Assembly (NCBI GenBank): GCA_003389215.1
Contig: QQVP01000066.1
Coordinates: 21,429 to 85,428, forward strand
DNA from: Planctomycetota bacterium
GTDB taxonomy: Bacteria > Planctomycetota > Planctomycetia > Pirellulales > UBA7805
Direction: 5' to 3'
DNA length: 64,000 nt
Part shown: piece by piece, positions 51,342 to 59,217 of the stretch
How positions within the stretch are numbered: position 1 is the stretch's first letter
Layout: each line of letters starts with the position of its first letter
Notes under the pieces: model-generated
Seen by the model: the letters and a program-made list of their open reading frames with translations, nothing else
Told to the model about the DNA's origin: nothing
Database searches by the model: none
Program-made: the position numbers and the translations under genes

Positions 51342-51638
51342 ACTGACGCTTCCGAAGTCGATCGAACGAATCACGCCGGGTGGCTGCAACCGGCGCGGGC
51401 ACGTAGACTTATCGTGTGCGGAGCGAAGGGACCGGGATCCCGGTTCCGGCCTTCCGCCGGCCACCACGGACCGCGTCGCTTGGCGACCGCACGGCCCGTT
51501 GGTCGAATTCGCTATTTTGACGACTTGCAACCCGAAACGATAGGCCCGCGATCCTTGGCGATCTCGGCTCCCAGACCGACGACGGCGCCCGGCAACAGGC
51601 TCGATTCGGAACACGATGTAAACGACGCGGACGACTCC

Positions 51639-52706
51639 ATGATCGAAGAACAGGCCCTCGACTACCGTAGCGACACCTTTACCAAGCCGACGCCCGCCAT
51701 GCGGGCGGCCATGGCTGCCGCGGAAGTGGGTGACGACGTCTTCGACGAGGATCCTTCGATTCATCGCCTGCAGCAGTACGTGGCTCGGCTGCTCGGCAAG
51801 GAAGCGGCGCTCTTCTTCCCTTCGGGTTCGATGTCGAACCAGGTTGCCGTTCGCGTCCATTGCAGCCCGGGTGACGAGTTTCTCTGCGAGGCCGGCTGCC
51901 ACATCTTCAATTACGAACAGGGGGCCTTTGCCCAGCTCAGTGGGGTCGTTGCCCACACGATTGAAGGGAACTACGGCGTGCTCGAGCCGGAGCAACTGCA
52001 CGGCAAGATTCGCGGTGGGAACGATCACCTGGTGAACACACGGTTGGTGACGCTCGAGAACACGCACAACCGCGGTGCAGGGCGAATTCAGCCTTACGAA
52101 ACGGTCGAGGCGATCTGCAGCTGGGCGCACCAGCACGGCCTGGCCACCCACTTGGACGGAGCCCGCCTCTTCAACGCCGCGGTGGCGACCGGCATCGACG
52201 TAGGCGATTGGGCTGCGCAGTTCGACACCGTGAGCGTCTGCTTCTCGAAGGGCCTCGGCGCGCCGGTGGGTTCGGCACTGGCTGGCAGCCGCGTAGCGAT
52301 CGCCGCGGCGCGACGCCATCGCAAGTGTTTTGGCGGCGGCATGCGACAAGCCGGCGTCCTGGCGGCGGCGGCCCAATACGCTCTGGAGAATCACGTCGAC
52401 CGACTCGCCGAAGACCATCGCCACGCGCAAGCGCTGGCCAACCAGATTGCCCAGGTCGACGGCCTCTCGCTGCAACCTGCGGAGATCGACACGAACATGG
52501 TGATCTTTGCCGTCGACGAGCGACTCGGCACAGCCGCCGAATTTGCCGAGAGCCTGGCCGCGCGGGGACTGAAGATGCTGGCCCTGGGACCGACGACGAT
52601 CCGTGCGGTCACACATCTCGACTTGCCCAACGACGGAGCCACCCGCGCCGGCGAGATTCTTCGCGAAGTTGCCGAGGCGAAGCTCGGTTCCGCGGCGACC
52701 TCGTAG
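51639..52706 (+). CDS. Low-specificity L-threonine aldolase-like PLP enzyme
   Basis: 'DYRSDTFTKPTPAMRAAMAAAEVGDDVFDEDPSIHRLQ', 'HLDGARLFNA'; Met at 51639. Confidence 0.92.
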   Translation: MIEEQALDYRSDTFTKPTPAMRAAMAAAEVGDDVFDEDPSIHRLQQYVARLLGKEAALFFPSGSMSNQVAVRVHCSPGDEFLCEAGCHIFNYEQGAFAQLSGVVAHTIEGNYGVLEPEQLHGKIRGGNDHLVNTRLVTLENTHNRGAGRIQPYETVEAICSWAHQHGLATHLDGARLFNAAVATGIDVGDWAAQFDTVSVCFSKGLGAPVGSALAGSRVAIAAARRHRKCFGGGMRQAGVLAAAAQYALENHVDRLAEDHRHAQALANQIAQVDGLSLQPAEIDTNMVIFAVDERLGTAAEFAESLAARGLKMLALGPTTIRAVTHLDLPNDGATRAGEILREVAEAKLGSAATS

Positions 52707-52908
52707 CATTTGCGGCAAAGCCGGCGAACGGGTGCGGTTGATCGCCTCTTCGAGCAACCAAACGCACCGCGGATTCGCACCAATTCCGCGGGCGCATTTG
52801 CGGCAACGACAACGCATGCGGTAAATTGAAGGTTCGGATCAGGGGCTACGTCAAATCGGGGTGCCTCGTGTTCCCGCTCGTTCCTCGAAACGATCGACCG
52901 CAGGCAGT

Positions 52909-55194
52909 ATGGCAGCTCCCACGATCAAGGCCTTCTGGAGACAGCTGGCGGCCAGCAAGCTCTTCGGCCCGGATCGACTTGTGAAGCTGGCCAGCGAATT
53001 CGAAAAGGCCCGCGCCGGCGACGGGGATGCGACGTCCATCGACCTCGCCAAATGGCTCATCGCGCAGCGGGCCCTGACGCGTGAGCAGGCCGAGAATCTG
53101 CTTCGACGCGCGGCCAACCCGAACGGCCCGAGCGCCGACCGGGGCACATCGAAACGCAACGAGGTAGCCGCCGCCGACGCTACGATGTCGACGGCGACTA
53201 CGCCACGTCCACCGCCTCCGCCGACCAGCGACCCGACGCGTGGGGCCGGTGATCTCGCCGCAGCACGGACCGTCGCGGAGCCAACGGCTGTGGCGACCGC
53301 GCCGCAGTTCGAGCCAACCCCTGCCGCCGGCCCACCTCCGCTGACGCACCCCGGCGCCGTGCCGCCGCGACAAGGCAGTCGTCGTCTGCTGCTGATTGGC
53401 AGTCTGGCCGGCATCGTATTGCTGCTGGCGGGAGCGATCCTCCTTGTGCTGCTGCGACGGCCCGCCCCCCCCCTGGCGACCGCAACGCCCGATTTGAATA
53501 CAGAGGTGGCGTCGCCGGACGAAGAGCCGCCGGAAGATCCTGAAGGTGCCGAGACCCCGGCCGACGAAGGCCCGCCGAGTGAGGACCGTGATGATAGTCC
53601 TGCATCGGTCCAGGAAGACGACCCCGACCGGAATGACATGACCGCCGCGCCGCAGTTCGATCTGGTCGAGGACGACGGCAAGTCGCTGTGGACCTCGCCC
53701 ACGTCTGGCTCGCCGCCGCCGCTGTGGCACGTCCCCGCGGGAACGCAGGTCGTGATGACTTTCCAGACCGCCGCGCTGCTCGCTCGCGAGGAGGGTGCCG
53801 CGTTGCTCACGGCACTTGGGCCAGGCGTCGACGAGTATCGACGTTGGATCGAGGTGGCGACGGGCTGGAGTCTCGCCGACATTCGACGCCTCGACGTGAT
53901 GCTCGGCGAAGGCACGGACCTGTCGGACGACACCGCCTTGCTCGCAGTTGTCGTCTACCCGCAGATCCCGCTCGCTCAAGGGGAACTCGCCGCTTCATGG
54001 CAGGAAGATCGCCACGCGGCACTCGAGGGTGCCGGATTTGCCTCCACGTCGCTCGCGTTCCACATCGCCGCGCCCGATCGTATCGTGATCGCCCGGGCAA
54101 ATGTGATTGCCGAGATGCAAGCCGGCGAGGACCATTCGCCGCAAGATACTGGAGAGCCGCCTGAAGCCGGAGCGGCTGTGCCCGCCGAGTCCCTCGGCGA
54201 AGGGGAGCCACCAAGCGAGCGTGTCGAAGCGTCGCTCGCCGCCGATTCGCCCCAGCCGCCGCCGGCCCCGCTACCGCCGCCCCTGCCGGAATTGTGGGAA
54301 AGCGTCGATGGCGATCGCCATTGCAACATTCTCTTCGCGGCCAGCTACCTGCGCAGCGCCCGCGAATCGCTGTTCGGCCAATACCTGTCGCCGCTGCGCG
54401 AGGGTGTCGACTGGATGTTCGGCAGTGGAGACGAAGTGCAAGCCGGCCTGTTGAGCCTGCACTTCGATGAGCAATTGTTCGCGGAGTTGCGGATCTATGG
54501 CGTTCGCGACGTGCTGCCGCGACTCTTGGCCCGCGACTTTCACGTCCGCATCGACGCTTCGCCGCGTCGGCTCCGCGAGCACCTGAAGACCTTGTCCCTG
54601 CATCCCTACAGTCGCGACGTGTTGTGGGACTTCCCCGAGATGTTGCGGAGCGTTTCCCGCTACACGCGTCACGATCGCGACGGTCGCCAGGGAATCGTCC
54701 GCTGTTATCTGCCCGCCACCGCCGCCAGCCATCTGGCCCTGGGCATCGAATTGACGATGTGGGAGACCGCCCGCGAGGGTGGTGCCGGCGCTCCGCCCGC
54801 CCGGCGAGAGCCTCGGACGCTTGCCGACCGACTCGAACAACGGGCGACCCTCAGCTTCGGCAAGAGTTCGCTGGAAATGGCCCTGGAGACACTCGCCGAG
54901 GACGTCGGGTTTCGTGTTGTCATTCTCGGCGGCGATTTGCAACTCGACGGCATCACCAAGAACCAATCGTTCGGCCTCGACATGCGCGACCGACCCGTAC
55001 GCGAGATTCTCGATGCAATCGTTCAGCAGGCCAATCCCGACAAGACCGCGACGCAGCTTTCGGATGACGCTCAGAAGTTGATCTACGTTGTCAAACCCAA
55101 GTACGAGGGCGGTGAAGATGCCGTCGTGATCACGACTCGCGCGCGGGCGGCGGAGCGAGGTGACGTTCTGCCACCTCAGTTTGTCGCCCGTTGA
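52909..55194 (+). CDS. Membrane-anchored protein with C-terminal STN-like domain, unknown function
   Basis: N-terminal helical region, Pro-rich, single TM 'RRLLLIGSLAGIVLLLAGAILLVLL', C-terminal 'LEMALETLAEDVGFRVVILGGDLQLDGITKNQSFGLDMRDRPVREILDAIVQQANP' STN/secretin-N-like. Confidence 0.7.
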   Translation: MAAPTIKAFWRQLAASKLFGPDRLVKLASEFEKARAGDGDATSIDLAKWLIAQRALTREQAENLLRRAANPNGPSADRGTSKRNEVAAADATMSTATTPRPPPPPTSDPTRGAGDLAAARTVAEPTAVATAPQFEPTPAAGPPPLTHPGAVPPRQGSRRLLLIGSLAGIVLLLAGAILLVLLRRPAPPLATATPDLNTEVASPDEEPPEDPEGAETPADEGPPSEDRDDSPASVQEDDPDRNDMTAAPQFDLVEDDGKSLWTSPTSGSPPPLWHVPAGTQVVMTFQTAALLAREEGAALLTALGPGVDEYRRWIEVATGWSLADIRRLDVMLGEGTDLSDDTALLAVVVYPQIPLAQGELAASWQEDRHAALEGAGFASTSLAFHIAAPDRIVIARANVIAEMQAGEDHSPQDTGEPPEAGAAVPAESLGEGEPPSERVEASLAADSPQPPPAPLPPPLPELWESVDGDRHCNILFAASYLRSARESLFGQYLSPLREGVDWMFGSGDEVQAGLLSLHFDEQLFAELRIYGVRDVLPRLLARDFHVRIDASPRRLREHLKTLSLHPYSRDVLWDFPEMLRSVSRYTRHDRDGRQGIVRCYLPATAASHLALGIELTMWETAREGGAGAPPARREPRTLADRLEQRATLSFGKSSLEMALETLAEDVGFRVVILGGDLQLDGITKNQSFGLDMRDRPVREILDAIVQQANPDKTATQLSDDAQKLIYVVKPKYEGGEDAVVITTRARAAERGDVLPPQFVAR

Positions 55195-55272
55195 TGGTGT
55201 CGAAGCGACCCGGGCCGCCAACCGGGTGCTCATGGCCGCGACCGCCGAGCGTCGCTTGTGCGGACTAATCTC

Positions 55273-57147
55273 ATGAAACCTTACCGCTTCACCTGCCTGA
55301 CCTGTGACAGTGTGCTACGTGTCGACGACGCGCAGCTGGTCGGCAAGGTACTTTCTTGTCCGCGGTGCGAAAGCATGGTGCAGGTCCCGCCGCCGCAGTC
55401 GCTCGAAGCCTCGAACCGAGTGGCAAGCGAGCCCGCGCCGCTGCCGGCGGCGACGGGAGGCTACACGACCTACTCAACCGTGGCAATCACTGGCTTGCTC
55501 GGCATGATTGGCCTGGTCGGCGCAGGGTGGCTCCTGTTCGGCAACGTCCCCGAGCCGCCCGCGGTTTCGGAAGCCCCTGTCTCGAATGCACGCCCCGTGC
55601 CGGACCCGGTCGCAACGGATACGAACGTCGAGGCGACGCGCGGCGAAGTTGCACCGGAACGCGACGCCAAGAAGCCGTTAATCGACGAAGATCACGAAGA
55701 TTCAGCCGGCCGAAGCGAAGATCCGGCCGATCGTTCGGTGACGACCGACCGACCGCAAATCGCGGTCGGCGAATTCGCCTCGGCGAGTGACATGCGAGAC
55801 GCGGAAGAAGCAGCGGCTCCGCACAGGCCGCCGGTGACGCAGGTCGGCGAGAAGCACGATTCCCCCACGCCGACCTCGGCCGAAACGTCTAACGGCATTG
55901 TGGCCCAAGTCGGAGTTGCCCAAGCGGGACACCAGGAGATCGACGGTGCCCGTGTCGACGGCGCCCGTGTCGACGGTGGCGAGGTTGATGGTGCGGAGGT
56001 GGACGGTGGCCAGGACGTCGAGCCCGCCACGACGGCCATGCCGCTGCCCGAACCGCATCTCGACGTGGTAGCGCGGCTACAGATCGAATTGGCCGCGGCG
56101 CGGTTCGAGCGGGTGAAGTTTCGCCAGTTCGCCAGCGCGATGTCGCAACTGAGCACCGTGCCGATCGAGTACGACGCGGCCACCTTGCATCGGGTCGGCC
56201 ACGACGCCGACGATACGATCCGCCTGCAAACGATCGGGGCGACGACCGCCGAAGTGCTCGACAAGGCGTTTGGTCAATGGGGGCTGACCTATCGCGCGAC
56301 CGGATCCCGTGTGCTGGTGGTCGTGCCGCCCGCCCAAGACGCGACGCTAAGACGTGTCCGCTACCGCGTGGCCGATCTGGCGGCGGGTTCCCGTGCCGTG
56401 GATCAGCTGTCGCAAGACATTCGCACCCTGTGTGGTCCGACCACCTGGGACGCGCAGGGTGGTCGAGGCACCATCGAGTCGCACGGTGGCGAGCTGGTCG
56501 TGCGACAGGCGCTCGACGTGCATTACGAGATCTACCGATTGTTGGGCAGCCTACGTGTGGCCCGTCGTGGTCGACCCGCGGAACCGCGCGCGTCGAAGCG
56601 ATTCGATCTGACCACGCGTGCCGAACTAGCCGCGACGCTCGGGGCCAAGGAGGTCAGCATGCGGCCGCTGCCGGGGGATACGCTGGCCCGCGTGGCTCGT
56701 CGACTTTCGGCAGGCACCGGAATCGCCATTGCCATCGACGAGTTGGCTTTGCTGGAAGCCGGCACGACAAGCAAAGAGGAGGTCGAGTTCCAAGTCGATA
56801 CGCAGCCGCTGGGCGCGACGCTAACCGAATTGCTCGAACCGCTGGGCCTCGAATACTGGTTCGTCAATCGAGAGATCATCCAGGTCACGACGCCGGTCGC
56901 CCTGGCGAAGACCGCCTGCGTCGAGTTTTACGACCTGGGTGAGTTCCAACTCGACGACGAAGGCGTGACGCGGCTCATCGAGAGAATCGAAGCGCAGGTG
57001 GCCCCCGAAAGCTGGTCCGACTCGCCGGTCGCCGCGACCATGCGCTACGACGCCCCGAGCCGCTACCTCGTCGTGCGTCAGACGCCAATTGTGCAGCGCG
57101 AATTGGCGACAACGATGGCGGGCTGGCTCAATCTGGGGCGGGAGTAA
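55273..57147 (+). CDS. Zinc-ribbon / TM / duplicated STN-like domain protein, unknown function
   Basis: N-terminal 'FTCLTCDSVLRVDDAQLVGKVLSCPRCESM' zinc ribbon, single TM, two STN-like modules each followed by a 'W-D/S...ID/MRYD...LVVRQ' module. Confidence 0.72.
   Translation: MKPYRFTCLTCDSVLRVDDAQLVGKVLSCPRCESMVQVPPPQSLEASNRVASEPAPLPAATGGYTTYSTVAITGLLGMIGLVGAGWLLFGNVPEPPAVSEAPVSNARPVPDPVATDTNVEATRGEVAPERDAKKPLIDEDHEDSAGRSEDPADRSVTTDRPQIAVGEFASASDMRDAEEAAAPHRPPVTQVGEKHDSPTPTSAETSNGIVAQVGVAQAGHQEIDGARVDGARVDGGEVDGAEVDGGQDVEPATTAMPLPEPHLDVVARLQIELAAARFERVKFRQFASAMSQLSTVPIEYDAATLHRVGHDADDTIRLQTIGATTAEVLDKAFGQWGLTYRATGSRVLVVVPPAQDATLRRVRYRVADLAAGSRAVDQLSQDIRTLCGPTTWDAQGGRGTIESHGGELVVRQALDVHYEIYRLLGSLRVARRGRPAEPRASKRFDLTTRAELAATLGAKEVSMRPLPGDTLARVARRLSAGTGIAIAIDELALLEAGTTSKEEVEFQVDTQPLGATLTELLEPLGLEYWFVNREIIQVTTPVALAKTACVEFYDLGEFQLDDEGVTRLIERIEAQVAPESWSDSPVAATMRYDAPSRYLVVRQTPIVQRELATTMAGWLNLGRE
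55942..56016 (+). repeat. 15-bp in-frame tandem repeat x5 (DGARV DGARV DGGEV DGAEV DGGQD)
   Basis: gacggtgcccgtgtc / gacggcgcccgtgtc / gacggtggcgaggtt / gatggtgcggaggtg / gacggtggccaggac. Confidence 0.9.
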
Positions 57148-57324
57148 TCCCCGGTGTGAGGGCCCGACGCCACCCAGTTCGCCGCAGAAGATTATCTTCA
57201 AACCCTATTTCGGCATGGGGTTATGAGCTGTCGCCCGCGGGAGGCACGGTCGGATCAGGTCCCCGTGTGAGTTCCCAGCGGGAAGACCTGAGGAACGAGA
57301 CGAGGAATCCTGTGGAACAAAATA

Positions 57325-57353
57325 GGGCAAATCTGGCAAAAAATCGGGCAAAT
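57325..57353 (+). promoter_or_regulatory. Iteron-like GGCAAA sites upstream of candidate promoter
   Basis: GGGCAAAT (57325-57332), TGGCAAAA (57334-57341), GGGCAAAT (57346-57353). Confidence 0.45.
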
Positions 57354-57355
57354 AC

Positions 57356-57384
57356 TTGACACCCCTGTTAGCCCCCGTCAGAAT
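57356..57384 (+). promoter_or_regulatory. Candidate sigma-70-like promoter
   Basis: TTGACA-N17-CAGAAT in a locally AT-richer intergenic region. Confidence 0.45.
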
Positions 57385-57390
57385 GACAGC

Positions 57391-57525
57391 AACGCCCAGG
57401 AAATCCGGGCGCAGCTGAGGAAGAGCAAATGTCTCGGATCAAATCTCGACAAATTCAAAGAGCTGCCAAGTGGCTCTTGCGCCGACGTTGAACGCGGTTG
57501 CGAGAGGGTCTTGGCAGCTTTTTTT
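57391..57525 (+). ncRNA. Candidate small RNA or 5' leader/attenuator upstream of PEP-CTERM gene
   Basis: Bounded by promoter-like site and hairpin-plus-T7; start is inferred from the promoter. Confidence 0.4.
57462..57525 (+). terminator. Strong hairpin followed by T7 (intrinsic-terminator-like)
   Basis: GCTGCCAAG (57462-57470) / CTTGGCAGC (57510-57518) perfect 9-bp arms, inner stem ctcttgcg/tgcgagag, then TTTTTTT (57519-57525). Confidence 0.7.
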
Positions 57526-57597
57526 GTACGGGCCTGGAATGGATGCCGAAACATAAGGGATAGCAAATGCAAACTCGGAACATCGAGCGTCTCGGAG

Positions 57598-57655
57598 AAA
57601 CTGCGTTAGCGGAGTTGCCGGCCACGCGTTAGCGCGGGTCGTAACGGCAGTTTTT
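57598..57655 (+). promoter_or_regulatory. Second leader hairpin followed by T-rich run
   Basis: aaactgcgtta (57598-57608) / taacggcagttt (57642-57653), one bulge, then T-rich; ends about 40 nt before the ATG at 57696. Confidence 0.45.
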
Positions 57656-57695
57656 CTTGTTGGGAAAGCTCGATCGGAAAGGCAGAGGTTGGCCA

Positions 57696-58463
57696 ATGAG
57701 CCTGAGACACATCCAGAAAATTTGCGGCACCGTGCTGAGCGTGTGCCTCGTGCTTGGTATGGCCCGACCAAGCGACGCATTGATCATGATCGCGGTCGAC
57801 GACCTGAGTAACGGAGTCGGCGACGAGTTCGTGATTTCCGACGGCGACCTCGCCGATCTGTTCGGCACGCCCCCCACGCCAGACGGCATGGTGACCACGG
57901 CCCAGACGCTCGCGACCGGCCAAACGGTTTCCATCTCGGCGACTTCGATCCCGTTGATGGGTACCTTGCCCAAGCTCGATCTCGTTTCGCTCGCCATTCA
58001 CGGTCCTACCCCTGGCACGCTTCGAATTCGCGCCACGAACACCGGTTTCACGCCCCCGGCCACCCCGACGACCGATTTCTTCGCAGCCATCGGCGGTACG
58101 ACGGAAGGTTCCGTCAGCGGTATGGCGTTCTACGATACGGACGACACGGCCTTCGGCACTTCGGGTCCGAATTCGGTGATGACGCACAACTTCGGTTCCT
58201 TTACCGATCCGAGCTTCGACGCATCGGCCACGTTCACCGACACGACGCCCGGCGCGCCGTTTTCGATGACCCTGCTCGTCGACATCATCCACGACGATGC
58301 GAACGACGTCACCGGCTTCAGCTTCCTCATGTCGGCCACCGAACCGACGGGCGAAAACCCGGTTCCCGAGCCGGCGACCATTGCCCTGGGGATGATCGGC
58401 TTGCTGGTGCTCGGCCCCTTTCTGGCACGTCACCGCAGACGTCGACGGCTCCGTTCCGGCTGA
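57696..58463 (+). CDS. PEP-CTERM sorting domain-containing exported protein
   Basis: N-terminal signal; C-terminal '[31 protein letters not shown]' PEP-CTERM. Confidence 0.93.
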   Translation: MSLRHIQKICGTVLSVCLVLGMARPSDALIMIAVDDLSNGVGDEFVISDGDLADLFGTPPTPDGMVTTAQTLATGQTVSISATSIPLMGTLPKLDLVSLAIHGPTPGTLRIRATNTGFTPPATPTTDFFAAIGGTTEGSVSGMAFYDTDDTAFGTSGPNSVMTHNFGSFTDPSFDASATFTDTTPGAPFSMTLLVDIIHDDANDVTGFSFLMSATEPTGENPVPEPATIALGMIGLLVLGPFLARHRRRRRLRSG

Positions 58464-58627
58464 ATCGCTCAGGAACGCGCTCCAACGGCGCGATGCACGT
58501 CGGAAGTGGTCGCCAAACTGATCCGGCGGCGGCGGTCGCGATGCCCCCTGAGCTTGCCGCGACGGCCCGCGAACTGTTACAAAGGCGGCTTATCCTGTTG
58601 CCTCTCTTTTCCCCTGACGGGCCTTCC

Positions 58628-59131
58628 ATGAGTGTCTACCAACCCGGCGTGTTCGCCCTCATCTGGCTTCCCTTGCTTGCCGCCTCGTGCAGCGATCTTC
58701 CCACGTCCTCTGAGAGCGGTTCCCTCGACGCCTTGGCCAACCCCACCCCCGACCAACAGTACCTGATCAACAACGCCAAGAAAGAGGGCGTCGTCACGCT
58801 ACCCAGCGGATTGCAGTACAAGATCCTGCGCGAGGGCGACGGCGAAGGGGCCTCGCCCAAGAAGACCGACCGGGTGCGGGTTCACTATCAGGGTCGGCTC
58901 GTCAACGGAACCGAGTTCGATAGTTCCTATGCCCGCAACCAGCCGGCGGAATTTGCGCTGGGGCGCGTCATTCCCGGTTGGACCGAAGGCCTGCAACTCA
59001 TGAAGGTCGGACAGCGCTGGGAACTCTGCATCCCCGCGGAGCTCGGCTACGGCAAGCAGGGTGCCCCGCCGGTGATTCCGGGCGACGCCACGCTGATTTT
59101 CGAGGTCGAGTTGCTCGACATTCTCGACTAA
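58628..59131 (+). CDS. FKBP-type peptidyl-prolyl cis-trans isomerase, lipoprotein
   Basis: Lipobox 'LLAASC'; '[62 protein letters not shown]'. Confidence 0.93.
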   Translation: MSVYQPGVFALIWLPLLAASCSDLPTSSESGSLDALANPTPDQQYLINNAKKEGVVTLPSGLQYKILREGDGEGASPKKTDRVRVHYQGRLVNGTEFDSSYARNQPAEFALGRVIPGWTEGLQLMKVGQRWELCIPAELGYGKQGAPPVIPGDATLIFEVELLDILD

Positions 59132-59217
59132 GGCGGCCCGGACATGCCGCGCTCGGGTGACGCGTTTGACCAAACGCCGTTACGGTTCGCGAAGCCGCAC
59201 CGCCTGACGATCGACGC

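Noticed and set aside
49950-51638. N-terminal 563 codons of the 918-aa + strand ORF before the threonine aldolase start
   Set aside because: Opposite to well-supported hisD; the aldolase N-terminus 'MIEEQALDYRSDTFTKP' begins at 51639.
51342-52817. N-terminal extension of the 949-aa minus-strand ORF before hisD
   Set aside because: Antisense to the threonine aldolase gene; hisD begins naturally at 51341 (MSLPVKIARFDF).
57510-57530. sigma-54 promoter reading TTGGCAGCTTTTTTTGTA
   Set aside because: GG-to-G(C/T) spacing is one base too long and the sequence is better explained as the 3' arm plus T-tract of a hairpin.
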